Origin: Paramormyrops kingsleyae
Taxonomy: Eukaryota > Chordata > Actinopteri > Osteoglossiformes > Mormyridae
Length of the DNA stretch: 64,000 nucleotides
NCBI RefSeq assembly: GCF_048594095.1
Contig: NC_132803.1
Location: forward strand, 31,542,001-31,606,000
Direction: 5' to 3'
The notes under the pieces were generated by a model, which saw nothing but the letters and a program-made list of their open reading frames with translations, ran no database searches and was not told the DNA's origin. The position numbers were made by a program, and so were the translations under genes. Position 1 is the first letter of the stretch. Each line of letters starts with the position of its first letter. Of this stretch, positions 36,870 through 49,327 are shown in pieces.

Positions 36870-39800
36870 TTACTGCCTTAATTTTTTTTCTCTTAGGACG
36901 ACCCTGTACCCCTCCCATGCCCCACCTCTGAGAATAATTGGGTGCTTCTGCTTCCTGACCACAGAAATTAATTTTGTTTTATTAGGATTTTTCCAATATC
37001 ATGAGATGTGTTTGTATTTTTTCTGTGTCTGTGTTTGTACTGTTCTTTATAAATTATCAGTGAACTGTAGTGGATGGATGGATAGATGGACGGACTTTAG
37101 TTATTCCAGAATTCAGCAATCAATCCCATGCACTTCCGCTTTAATTACAGTCATTTCAGGCTCCTATGTCCTACAATGCACGGCATTATAACCCTTTTCC
37201 AGGAGAGGGCAGTGCACACCTGCTTTCTGTTCATGGCTGCCACCGTTACTGGAAAACGACCGTAATATATTCCGGTATGTTTACCCTAATATTTGCATTA
37301 TTATATTTCTGAGCGTTGTAAAGGAAATGGGAGTAGGCAGTGTCTCATAACCCCATCGGCAAAACAACAGATACGGTCGGTTCGATATTATTTGTTCTTA
37401 AATATTTCATATATTTTCCCCCCTCTGGATAATCTGTATAATGTTAAGCATACAATTTGTCATAAAATTGCTAGTTATATAATGTGATACTGCAAGTATT
37501 CTTGTAGTATTTATCCTATTGTCTATGATAGCAGTGTTGTTGCATATATATTATATTATATTACATACAATGTGTGACATTCCATTGTCATAGACCGTTT
37601 AAAATTACTTTCACTGAATTCCTGTTCCCACCCTACTGACCTGTTTGGAGTGACATGTTCTGCTGTATTCTTTTGGCGATCCGCCCCTCGCTCCTTCCGG
37701 AAATGAATGTGTATATATAATGCTTTACAGCTGCCGTGATCAGGGGATTAAAGAATGCAAGATCATTTACTTATCTTCCCATTTGCTTTATTTTTTATTT
37801 ATTGTTTTTGGTGCAATTGATTTATTTTATTTGTTTGTTTTGTTTTGTTTCTTCCATTCTAGAAGCATCTTATGAACCACCTGGCTGATTGCGATCTGAA
37901 AGAGTCGGGACACTTTTAACACCACAAACCAGACAACATGAGCTGTTTTAAGTAGATTTTGCTTGTTCCGGGATAAAAAAATGCCCCCTGGTGACTGATT
38001 TCATCTTAATCCCTTTGTTTTTGTAGTGTTACTGCGTAATGCACGTCCTTTTTTTCACAAATATGTGGTCATAACAATATATAAACACTAGTATATAGTG
38101 GTGTATGTGTTGATTCAATGGTAATATCCTCAATGATATAAATTGAAACATTTATTACCCTAATATATCCTATGAACCACCTGGTACAGCTGAAACGCAG
38201 ACAGAAACACAACTAAAACGAATAAAACAGAGCATCAGCCAAAGCTTAAAGGATTGTCGATGTTTAACCAAACACCCCTGAAAAACCAGACTTTAATATT
38301 GGTTTTAGGAAAAGGAGGGCCTGTGTTTTCTTTGTCTAGAAAAACAAATACTAATATTAATGAGGTTTATTTTAATTCACTCATTAAATTTCGAGTCCAC
38401 TAGAAATACTTACATCTCATACAAAAACAAATTTAAGAGAATCTTATTTAAATGGCTTTTATTGATAATATAATCGGGGCGGCTCTGGGGCATCATCTGA
38501 CTTTGTGCTCGCGCATCCTTTGGTTGTCAGCGCATCCTCTTGCAGTGGAATAGCGTACATAGTTTGATGGATCTGGTGTCTAAATTGTCCTTAGCCTGCG
38601 TCTGCCATCCTGTCCAAGGTGTACCTTGGCGTTTTATTTTTTTTCTTGAAACAGGATCCAGGTTTGGATAAGTGGTTATGAAAGGCGGAAAGAAAATATA
38701 GCTTAATAAGTTATTCCAGTTATGTGTACGTCAGTGGCATGGCAGTGTGATGACGTTTCATAAATTACGTTTAAATCATTCTAAGCAGGATGAAATCCTT
38801 TGGGCCACCAAATCATTACGCAGATACATACGTTTGATGCGTAGAACACGAATCAGGTGCAATTCTTGCGTAAGGCCGTTAGGGGGAGATGTTAGTTTCG
38901 GACTCGATTGAATCTTATAAGTACATCTGGAACAAATGAAACGCACAAGATAATCATGTAGTTGAATCGTGTAGTTGAATGAAATATAAAATATCGATCT
39001 TTTAACAATAAACACTTACTGGTGAGAATTGCTGGTATTTACTTGTTTGTGCAGAAAATATCCTTTGTGATACACCACACTTTCAAATTATTCAGATCCA
39101 GCTGTATCATTAGTCACTTCTGTGGGATCTATGCACTTCGCAGTAGGATGATGCAAAAATGGGCCAATAGTGCAGATTATTTTTGTATGATTTATAATCT
39201 CCATTTTATTTAGCTGAAAACATTTTATTTATGTTTGTTGTGGTGATTATTGCAACCGGGTATGGCATTAAGAAGTATCTCAGCAACATACAACACACAA
39301 GAAAACAAGACTAACATGAAAACAAACCGATTTTCTCTCTAATCTCCAAATCGTTTGTCTCTGTCAGTTCTCTCCGTGACACATCAAAATGATCAGCCTA
39401 TATTATGTAGGAAGGAATGAGAAAAAGATAAATGAGATTTGAGTAAGCTGGTTTAAAGCGGACTAGTTTATTTTTTGAAGTAAAAAAAAAACAACCATCT
39501 GTCTATATTGCTTATTCTTTGTTTGGGACCCTGTGTCACAGGGCTAATGTTGTGGTTTTTTTTTTTGACTGATCTTGTATGAACTTTGCATTTACATCGA
39601 TATTCACATACTCTGTATCAATGCAGACTGCATACTTCACGCACAAGGGAATTGTTACATGACGTAGCACGTTGGTGCTCATCTGCACAAATAACTAGAA
39701 ACCAGAGCGTACTGAAAAGAATGAGGGCTCAGCTTAAAATAGGTCGCGTACCAGCACCTTCGGTTTCGGCCGTTTTATTAGCCGACTATACAAAGTCGGG

Positions 39801-39929
39801 GGAGGGGGTTTCCTTTAGTAACTTGCTAGGGACCGGCTGGATCTGCCAGTCCTGTGTGGCCCGTGGTTGGCAGCCACACATTACTTATCAGCTTCCATAG
39901 ACAATGTTCTTGGATAAAGTTTGGAATAA
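36870..39929. other. Intergenic, no exon recognised
   Basis: AT-rich. A short direct repeat TATGAACCACCTGG occurs at about 37870 and 38171. A fragment of a dispersed repeat lies at about 38560-38690. No coding signal. Confidence 0.45.
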
Positions 39930-40215
39930 AAACAGCTGTAAATGGGATGGTGCTCTATCATTTGTTTTCCAATCTCTTATCTTGATCGGGGTCAAAGGTG
40001 AGCTCGGAGCCCATTGCAGATACCATTCGGCTGGGCTACGCCCTACATCCATCGCAGGGCACATGCAAGCACATAATAATGCATCACGTGCAGTTGAGGC
40101 ACCCCAGTCAGCGGAACCGGAGAAGGGAACCCGCACAACACCGGGAGACATACAGAAGAGAGGTGGGACTCGAACCCTCGACCTCAGAGGTGTGAGGCAA
40201 CGCCGAGCCACCCCT
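39930..40215 (-). mobile_element. tRNA-headed SINE, antisense, nearly full length
   Basis: On the minus strand the head GGGTGGCTCGGCG and the B-box GGGTTCGAGTCCCACC are followed by the body with CCCTGCGATGGATGTAGG and a tail around 39945. One of the best-preserved copies in the window. Confidence 0.7.
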
Positions 40216-41779
40216 TACTGGGCTGTCCGCATCTGACAATAGTGTGGTCATTGGCGTGTTGAATGACGGCCTTATTAAACATGGATGAATCCACACAGTA
40301 AGGACATCTGCTGGTAAATCCAGCAGAGTGTTTCCTGCACCCTGCACTGCATGATGCAGGTGCACAGGTGCCTCAGCATTTGCACCAGACTTTCCCCCTT
40401 CACCTGGCCAACTAACCCATGACCCCACCTCCCTGCATGTAGGCCTCCATGGGCTAAGGGGGGGTTAAGTACCACGGTTCATCCCGTAATGGTCTCTCAT
40501 TGGTCCGATGTCATGTCAGCTTACCACCCAGACCGGAAAAAAAAAATGCGTCTGTCCTTTGTGCACCAGCAGGAAAAGGTATAAATCCTATTGTGCTGCA
40601 CTCAATGTACAATGAATATTGTTTTCTTAGCAGTAGCAGCTGAAAGCAGAGAGATGGACAGACAGAAACCAGTATACAATATCCAGTAATTTAAAAACAC
40701 GCAATCTAATCTGAAGTTTGGATTTTCCCACAAACCAAATGAATGGAGGTGAGGTTAGTTTTACTAGCAAAAATACCCAGCTATGCAGAGAGCAGAAGTC
40801 CCCCTCCAGTGATCTGGTCTCATCAGGAAATGCACTGTTGCAACAAGCTAAGATGCAGTGATTACAAGAACCCCTGGACCACCCACGGTGGCACTTCCCA
40901 CAGGAGATACCAGCAGATCCCTCTGCCCCATCCAAACAGGAAGCTAAATAAGTGAGATTTTAATTAGGTTTGTGAAAACCTTAAACGGCATGGATTCCCA
41001 TGATTTCTCTCTGCTCGGGTGTCCGGTCTGAACCTCTGCTCCCTGGAAGTGTGCATGTACCAAAGAAGACTATTCAATTAAATCGGAAAGTATTTATTGT
41101 CGCTTTGCACTTTGTAAATTCCACTTAGAAGTCCTATATACTCTTTTTCTTCATCCAGTACTGACTGGCGTTAAAGCAACAGCTGTTGCATGCATTTGCA
41201 CAGAGTGACAGCAGAGATGAGGAGGCTTAAACAAATTTTCTAAAAAGTGCTCTTTATCTTTGACTCTGGTTACCCTACATTCTAGCACATTAAATGTTAG
41301 ACCTTCAACCAGACAGCCAGGCTAACAGGAGAACGGCGAGCACAGCGCTCTGCTTTGATAAGGCCAATAAATTCTGGGTAACTGGTGCAGGAAGTGTCCA
41401 ATTTAATTCCTCTCTGGTCACACGTTTGCATGTTATTACAACCCATTTCCCTGCTTGGTAACACCAAACTGTTGTCAGTTTGCTAGCGCTATTTATGTTG
41501 ATGCTTTTATGCTGCAAGATAATGTTGGAGGGCTCTTAGCATTCCACATTAATGCTAAAACACTGCTAAAAAAAGTCATCTAAAAACGTGTTGCAGGAGA
41601 ATCGAGCTAATTAAGTAATTAAGAGGGATTGAGTTTGGGAAGACTAATAAAAACATCCCTTATCCACAAGATTCAACACCTTCTGAATGTCTTCATCCCT
41701 CCGAACTGGACTGGTGAAGATCCACTGAGGATCCCACAGCCCAATCTCATAAAATGACCTTGTTCTCAAACAGGCCTCC
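40216..41779. other. Intergenic, nothing recognised
   Basis: No coding or repeat family was recognised. Confidence 0.4.
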
Positions 41780-42000
41780 CACGGACTCCAAACCGACAGC
41801 CCCGGGCGCTAATGCGCCAAAGTTAACGAGGCATGCCGCACTCTTCATTAGTCCGCTCGTTATGCCGCAGACCTGACCTCGCTCCGGAGCCTTCACTCTT
41901 TGGCTTCGTAGTGCCAGGTCTTCTTGGAAACTTTGCCAATTAGTGCGATTGCTCCTTAAGCAAATTGCTCGTTTGGAGTTCAGATTGAAGAGAACTCAAG
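41780..42000. promoter_or_regulatory. Candidate conserved enhancer block 3
   Basis: Repeat-free block containing AAAGTTAACGAGGC, TTCATTAGTCCG, CCAATTAGTGCGATTG and AAGCAAATTGCTCG, a run of homeodomain-like cores. No open frame resembles a protein. Confidence 0.3.
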
Positions 42001-42154
42001 TGAACAAAATCTCCACGGGAAGTGTACATTTTCTGTAATGTACATGTCATATAGACTAAATTAAAAGTACCATGTATATTGCAATACCTGTACCTGTACT
42101 TCTGCCTACCCACTGTGTCATGGTGTCAACAATCAGCTCTCCATTCCACTAGGG

Positions 42155-42335
42155 CAGGGTTCTTCAACTCTGGACCTCGATTCCAAATCCAGGCCTTGTT
42201 TTCAGTTCTCCCAGGTAGTTGTTTAATAATTACTGATTCTGATTGGTCAGAGGCTTCACACCTGACTGACAGGTAAAGGAAGGCTGGAAAACCAGCAGTG
42301 CTCGGACCTTGAGGACCGTGAGTTGAAGAACCCTG
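42155..42335. mobile_element. Non-autonomous hAT-like element with perfect 8-bp duplication
   Basis: 181 bp with terminal inverted repeats CAGGGTTCTTCAACTC. The flanks CACTAGGG at 42147-42154 and 42336-42343 are identical, the hAT target-site signature. No coding sequence. Confidence 0.92.
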
Positions 42336-42593
42336 CACTAGGGCGACTGCCTAATCCACATCAGGGGGGGACACAATGAGCTACTTCAGATTTTACAAAC
42401 TACTTTATAACTGAAAGTCTCCTTTGCTTGGCTAATTGGTTCAATTCTGCATGTGCCTTCAATGGTTTGTTTCCTTGATTGAAAGACTCATCCAGCTGTT
42501 TCACATTAACATTAGTGACACCTGCATGATTATAGGAGACTGACCAATCAGCACACAGCAAGAACTCAGTGTTGAAGTGAAATCCTGTGGCCT

Positions 42594-42755
42594 GTACTAC
42601 GAAACGGGGTTACTGGCTTATCGGGGTAACTTGTCAGATTTAAGGTACCACAGTTTAAATGGACTTCATATTCTTTCACTTACATTTTGCCCAGACTACC
42701 TTAAATCCGACAAGCTACCCCGATAAGCCAGTAACTCCACTTCGTAGTACAGGCC
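42594..42755. mobile_element. Palindromic element, family F2 complete copy
   Basis: Arms of about 60 bp beginning GGCCTGTACTACGAA are inverted at each end (right arm ends TTCGTAGTACAGGCC), separated by about 40 bp. The partial relative is at 21610-21714. MITE-like, no coding capacity. Confidence 0.85.
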
Positions 42756-45349
42756 TCGGGTCTTTTTAATTAAAATGGTAGTTTACAAACCCTGTCCTAG
42801 CTCATAGTGCCCCCCGACATGGATTGGGTGGGCATCCTATTTGCCATCATTCAGAGCTGTATACAGACATGTACCTAATTTGGACATCTGAGGGATTTCC
42901 TTTGTTTCTTCATGCGTTACATATTTATTTATTAGTTATTTATTCCCCATGATATCATAATGCACCCAAATACAAGGTTTTGATGATATCACAACTACAA
43001 AAGGGTCCTACTATCAGTCTTCCAGCTCCCTGACTATTTCGGGTGGGGGTAGCCTGTGTATCCTGCCCTTAAACCCACTGTACCATTTAGTTTAAAATGT
43101 ACATTTATTAATTTATGAGATGCCTTTGTTTAAAGCAGTGCACCAATGAGGCAGGTGATACATCACAGCTGTGAAGGGCCAACTTAGGCTCCAGTGCTGC
43201 TGGGCCAGTACCAAGTGCAAGTTAGCAATGGAGTTCATGCAAAACATTGCAAAGCGCGTGCAGCCAGCCAGCACGTTGGCTGGGTTGATGCATGTGTGGA
43301 CAGGGGATACCCCCATAGGGAAGCGTTCCTCACGGTTCTTGGCTAGGAACCATCACTTTCTTGTGATGGTATCTTCAACCTAGAAGTTACCAATCTGTCG
43401 AAACCGAATTGTGGTATTAATAATTCTGAGCCTCTCTAGAAAGTTACAAAAGCTCGATTACACAGATTCTTTCCATAAATTTCAATTTCAATTTTGGGTT
43501 TTTTTTTTTATATCATTTGCATTTATGTGGCAAACATCTTCTCTACATCATCTGCTTAGTGGGTGTTTGCATGACAATAGCATTGTGTTTTCATTTTTTG
43601 CTATGTACTATGTGTGAGTCTGCACATGAGCTCGTCTAATGTAACAGAGGGGGGGTTGCATTACCTTTTGAGAGCGGAGCTACCTGGTCACCAGATGCTG
43701 GAGAGCAGTGACCTCACAACCTCCAGGGGTCGAGTTACATCGGTCGCCAAGGTAGCGAGCTCAGGTTCAGGTTTCCATAGAGGATGCCGTCACCCCCCCA
43801 ACAGTACGCATCACGGTTAAAGGGTCCCGTCTCTGTGTGTAGCCTCCCTCTGTTTTTCAAGGAAAGGCCACCGGTCCACCCAGAAAAAGAGCCGTCACCT
43901 TCTGTTACCCCCCCCCCATTTCATAGAGGTGGGTGAATGGAGAGGGCCTGCATGCTTGGCCTACTGTCATGTGGGTACAACGACGGCATCCCATAGTCTC
44001 AGAAGACAGATATTAGGTGCCTCTCACTTCTATCCCATTGTGTCTGTCGAGGATTTAAAAAAAAAAGGTGCAGTTTGTGGGGGATGTAATTTTGGATTAA
44101 AAAGAGAAGAAAAAAAACAGAAGGCAGAAGTACAACCAAGAAATCTGAAGCATCTCGCTGAGGACCAGCCTGCTTCAGGTATCCGGCATAATTAATGGGG
44201 TTCACACAGATTTTGTTGCTTCTGCCTCTCTCACTAGGTGGTGCACTCATTAAAAAATCTTTTTTTTTTACCCAAGACTCACCTCTCTCCCATAGTCTTG
44301 TTTTTTTTAGCATGCATAATTTATCTTAAGCTGCCATTCGAAGTTCCGGACTTGAACTTCCGGTGGAAGTTAAAGGCTTGGCTGAAAGGCACGAAGGGGA
44401 GGTGGAGTATAGCGTAGATTCGGGGAATCTCCTCTGTCCCGCATCACCACCAGAAACTTCCATTTCCCCTAGCAGACTGCTTAACAATGGCTGCCCTACC
44501 ATCCTCAGCCTGCCCAGCGATGGCAGAGAGGGCACCTGCCTTCATTGCCAAGGGTCGGGAGAATAACTGGCCTTTGTGTTGTTGCATTATAAACACAGCA
44601 GGGACCGTGCTTGACGTTCACATACCTGTGCTGCCATATCATGTAGCTTGTATCTCTGCCTCTTTCGGTTTAGGAAAGGTTTCTTTTCTGGTGGTTTTAT
44701 AATCTTCCCCAAGGGCAACTCAGAATATGAACTAGTAATTGATCTTTTGTGCATCTTTAGCTTTCAGCTCCTCAGTAAGATGCTATATTAAGTGGGTTAT
44801 AAGGCTGCTTCAGGTTGTATGTTTTGTGCTCATTCTAAGGCCTCGACGCCATAATTCATAGGAGCCGTTAGACAGGGAGCTTAGAATTTCTGTTGCCATG
44901 GTGACCAATAAGGTAATTTTCTGATGTGTCTGGAAGAGGCCAGGTCAGGTTAAGGTACTGTTGTTGTTGTGGGCCTGTTCTGAGCTGCTGCTTTGGTCCA
45001 TACGCCTTTTACTTTACCAGCCTCCTGGACATCCTGTCATGAGCTTGTCCCACATGCCCCAGACATCCAAGAAACTGGACGGACTCAGTAACCAGAGCAG
45101 ATTCCAGTTTGTCCCACCTTGCAATTCAGGAAATCACTATTACATTAACCCCTTCCCACTAGGGCTACCCCTAATCACCCCCCTTTAATCACCAGTATCC
45201 ACACCAATTCTACCAAATTTGTTTGTTTGTTTTTGCATAGAGATGCATCTGCTGATCTCTATAAAGACACCCTCAAGGTGCAGTCGGTTTTGGGCATGTC
45301 ATGATTATCGTAGACACTCTCCAGCTACACAGTTTTTCCCCTGATGAAA
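42756..45349. other. Intergenic, nothing firmly recognised
   Basis: Repeat-like text at 43085-43385 resembles a degraded SINE body. G-runs occur near 43650, and C-runs near 43793 and 43907. No exon. Confidence 0.4.
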
Positions 45350-45660
45350 ATAATTTAGCTTCACGAAAATAAAATAACAAATTCCTAGCACTCATCGCCG
45401 TCGCGGTTTTGAATGAGATATGCGCGATTTTCAGGGTACACAATGGATTGTTTTCTAATTTATAGAGTCGAGAGCAGCCCGGCAACATAATGACATATCA
45501 TAACGGCACAATGATAAATGCAAGCGTTTAAATGCTCGATCCCCTTGACCTCACTGGCAGCCTGTTTGTCCACCGTTTGATGACACAGAGCATGATTAAT
45601 ACTCAAATAAATTCTAAATAATAAATACATTAATTCCGAGGCTGGGTGATTACATCCATC
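45350..45660. promoter_or_regulatory. Candidate conserved enhancer block 4
   Basis: AT-rich but repeat-free, with CAATGGATTGTTTTC, GCATGATTAATAC, ACATTAATTCC and GGGTGATTACATCC. Inferred from motif density only. Confidence 0.25.
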
Positions 45661-46307
45661 ATTAAGAGCAGTTTGTGGCCCCCCATGTCATTTCCTGCTC
45701 ATCCCACTGCCGCCAATTCTTCGGTAGGTGTCATCCCAGATGCACGCCAGCAAAATGTGAAGACCCCTTTGTGTCTGATAATGCAAGCCTTAAATATCTC
45801 CAGACAGGAGACCATCATTTATTTTCAAATTATTCTGAAGGATTTCTTCCGGCAACTTATCTCAGGTATACAACAGCAGGGTTCAGAAGTATAAATCGGG
45901 GTATGGACAGAGGATACAACTCAGGTTGGATCACGACTGACCTACTTTTCATCCCGATTATGACTACATGAGTTAGGTGTAGCTAATATGGATATCCATG
46001 GACTGTGGAACACATCTGAACAAGGGGGTTTCTTGCGGGGGCATAAAACCTGTCCACGTAACTGTTTGTTTTTGAAAAACTCAGATATAACCATCTGTTT
46101 TTTAAAAAAACATGGATATAACTCAGGCTTTTGTTAATAGAGTTTTATCCAATCCATCCATCCATTTTCTGTACCTGCTATGTACCTATGCAGGGTCATG
46201 GGGGTAAGGAGTATATCCCAGAAGCTGCGGGAACAAGGCAGGGAATAACCCTGGATGGGGCACCAATTCTTTGCAGTAAAGCTTTATCGGATTGTAGTAA
46301 ATTATTA

Positions 46308-46615
46308 GGTGATGCTTTACATTAACTGCACCTTCATAATGAATTCATTCCGCATTCATAGAACATTCATAAGCAACATGTAATATACCTTAACATGTCT
46401 TAAAGCATGATTCATGATTCCTCCAATGACCTAGATATGACAGTTGTAATAAACATTAATAACAAACATTATAATAATACAATGTTTGTTATTATTGCAT
46501 ATTAAAACTGTTAAGGTATGTTAGGATGTTAAGGTACACTTACATGCTGCTTATGAATGTTCTATGAATGCATTATGAAGACTTCATAAAGGTGCTGGAA
46601 ATGTAAAACGTTACC
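46308..46615. mobile_element. Foldback element (about 308 bp)
   Basis: Imperfect inverted arms carry GCATTCATAGAACATTCATA on the left and its complement on the right. The termini are GGTGATGCTTTACATT and AATGTAAAACGTTACC. A central hairpin (ATAACAAACATT with AATGTTTGTTAT) completes the palindrome. No coding sequence. Confidence 0.85.
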
Positions 46616-47756
46616 AGTTACTTGAAGGTTCCAGTTCCACGGTCCATGTGGTGCACATTGTGAACCAAAGATACAAAGCAAATATCAGAGTGTTTTCACA
46701 CCCCAGTAGATATTGCATCATGTGGAAGTTAGCTCTTTTGGGTTTGGGAAACAATTACACCCCCCCCCCCCCCCAAGTCCTCTGTGAGAAAGGACCTCCT
46801 TATGTAACAAAGAAGCTAATTATTGGCCTCATTTACTCCAAGAGCACAATAGCAAAGTGGGTGTTTGTGCTCACTGCTATTCACTGGTTTCAAACCCAAA
46901 ACAGTTGCCAGAAGTGTAGTAGAGGCCCAAAGAAAAGTTAAAGCGGTCAAAGAATAAGTCAGTAGGGCATCAAATCCCTGTGCATTGTTGATGAAAGTAT
47001 CAGGTCTTCCTTATATTCATTTGCACCCAACAACCAACAACCTGACACCCCCACACCCAACCCTGTCCCCGTCATCCCACCAGGCTTCTGCCCCTTCACC
47101 ATTGGGTTATCATGGATACGTGCGATGCGCCAGGGCCAACTCACCATCCTGTCCACCCCGGGACCCCAGGGAGCGGCGGGAGCGACGTCGTTCGAGGCAC
47201 GCCAGCCCGTAGCACCCAATCCAAGTTTGCCGCACGGGGAACGATGAAATACTGAAAGCCTTGTTTTTTAAAGAAGGGTTTATTCTCGCTGCCATTATCT
47301 GAGGCGGCGAATGGATGAAGTTCCAGAACAAAGAGCTAAAGAGGAGTGCAGCGGCTGGGGATTCCGGAGGCAGTTGTTTCCCCTTATTGTGTGATGCCAC
47401 CAGCGGGGACACATGTTGAGTGGTAAAAGTGTCGGACTTGAGTTAAGTGCCATTGTGATAGCTAGCCGTCCCCCTCAAAGCCTTTGTTCCCAGCGTTGTA
47501 CATCATTAGCATCTGACCATACTGTTGTCTGAGATGGTATTTCCCTTTAAAATGCCTTCTGCTCCCCAGGACCCGAATGGTCCTTCTCAGCCCCAAACAC
47601 GGCCAGCTGACGTATCCACCAGCGCAACCTGCCATCGGCGGTCAGGAGCCGTGACTCGATGGCACGATGGTGCTAAATTATTAGCCACGCCTTTTTATTA
47701 TTAACATTTTCATTAAAAGAATTATGCATTGTGTTGTAGTATGATGATAGCATGGC
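46616..47756. other. Intergenic, no supported exon
   Basis: A C-run lies near 46760-46774. A minus-strand open frame with splice-like edges (47110-47412) was examined and not accepted. Confidence 0.4.
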
Positions 47757-47761
47757 GTGTG

Positions 47762-47795
<34 letters not shown>
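47757..47795. repeat. (GT)n microsatellite
   Basis: Interrupted GAGTGT units run into about 13 GT units. Joined to the next element. Confidence 0.9.
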
Positions 47796-47796
<1 letters not shown>

Positions 47797-48030
47797 GCGG
47801 GTTTACCTATCCTTATGGGGACATAATTTCCCCATAACATGATAAATATCCATTTTTTTTCCCTTATGGTCCCCATAAGGGAAAACGCTATTTTATAAAA
47901 ATCGTTGACTGCTATGAAAAAACAAAAAATGCAAAAACTCTTGTATTTTGTTAGGTTACTTATGGTTATGGTTAGGGCAGGGTGGGGGTTAAGGTTGTCA
48001 TAGTTAGCGTTAGCATTTTTCCCATTGCCA
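47796..48030 (-). mobile_element. Dispersed (CA)n-linked element, copy 2
   Basis: On the minus strand CCTTAACCCCCACCCTGCCC and ACCATAAGTAACCTAAC match copy 1. The extra hairpin around CTTATGGGGACATAATTTCC and GGTCCCCATAAGGG is seen only here. It borders a GT tract, as the others do. Confidence 0.6.
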
Positions 48031-48117
48031 GTGCTTGTAATTCTGCAACATTAAAACCCAGTTACAGTCAGGTAATGGTCCAGCTTTTTCAGTCAGCTGT
48101 CATAGTGGTTAAACCTC

Positions 48118-48166
48118 AGAGACACACCACCACCCCCACCCCCCAGCCCCCCCCCCACCCCCAGCA
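48118..48166. repeat. C-rich low-complexity tract
   Basis: Runs of C separated by A or AG; on the minus strand it is a series of G-runs that could form G-quadruplexes. Confidence 0.8.
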
Positions 48167-49080
48167 AAAGGTCCTTGGGAGGGTCAATGTCAGTTACTCT
48201 GAGCGGTTGGGCGGTTTGTCCAGCTGCCATAGGTGGGGGGGGGGTCATCAGTTGTTGGCCAGTAAAACCTGACAGATGGAGGCAGTGGAGACAATGGGCC
48301 GTCACCTTGCCTGGCACGGCGGCACGCTCGCCCTTCAGCCACTGGCCATCGACGGCCTCTGGGGGGGTCAGGCCTTCCCCACTCTCTGCGTCTACAGCCT
48401 CTAAGGCTGCACCCAAACTGCGCCGGGGCAGCGGCATAAAAGGGCTTTTCTCTCCGCAGATCTTGCCAATGGATCCACTTCGTCTCGGACTTAAATTAGA
48501 CGGCAGCTCAGATCCTTCATGGGCCGTGCACGTTAGCAAAGGTTCAAGCCCAATAAAGACAATAAATCCAGCGCCCCCCCCCCCCTCCCCCCACAGCTCC
48601 CCTCCCCCAGTCAGACCCTACCCTCAGACAGCAACAGGCTGAGTGCCCTGGGACGACTCCAGCATTAAGGACCAAACCGAGGGTAATGGGGCACATGATT
48701 CGAACCCTCCTCCCCGGCACAAGCCTGGCCATTGAGTGGCATGATTGATTATGACAGCCTGACAATAGGAGGGTCTAGTGTCAGGAGGTGGCTGGATTGT
48801 GTCGTCTGAATAGACACTCCCCTCCCCGCAACTAAGCACCACCCCCACTCACTCACATATACCCACATAGAGCTTTGGTAAAGGGACAGAGTCTGGGGTT
48901 ACACACTGGTCCTCTCCTTTTTGAAAGACACTCTAGTGATCTTACAGCCAGAAGCTCCTTGATTCATATGCAAGTTTCAAGAAGCATCTTCGCAGGCAAT
49001 TGTCAATTATAATTTTTTTTTATGCAACTATTCTTGTTACTTGTGTGATTTGTCCAACAAAGAACAAGCTTCACATTACG

Positions 49081-49262
49081 GCAGACCATTTTTCTGGTCC
49101 CCACAAAGATCTGTGAAAGTCTAAAAAAAACCTAAAAAAACCTAAAAAGTCTGGCATTTTTTGGTTACTTATGGTTAAGGTGAGGGCTGGGCAGGGATTA
49201 AGGTCGTCATGTTGGGATTCAAATTTTCCCCACAGAGATGAATGAAGAGTCTTACAAACCTC
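49081..49262 (-). mobile_element. Dispersed (CA)n-linked element, copy 3
   Basis: The reverse complement shares CTGTGGGGAAAATTTG, AATCCCAACATGACGACCTT and CACCTTAACCATAAGTAACC with copy 1, and the end GGTCCCCACAAAG is inverted. It borders the GT tract at 49263. Confidence 0.7.
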
Positions 49263-49265
49263 TGT

Positions 49266-49320
<55 letters not shown>

Positions 49321-49327
49321 TGTGTAT
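49263..49327. repeat. (GT)n microsatellite
   Basis: About 30 GT units with a few interruptions. Confidence 0.95.

Noticed and set aside
47110..47412. Minus-strand frame with an acceptor-like TTTCAG and a donor-like GTGAGT
   Set aside because: None of the three frames across 47152-47255 resembles a known protein, and no partner exon was found. Could be a non-coding exon, but this is unsupported.
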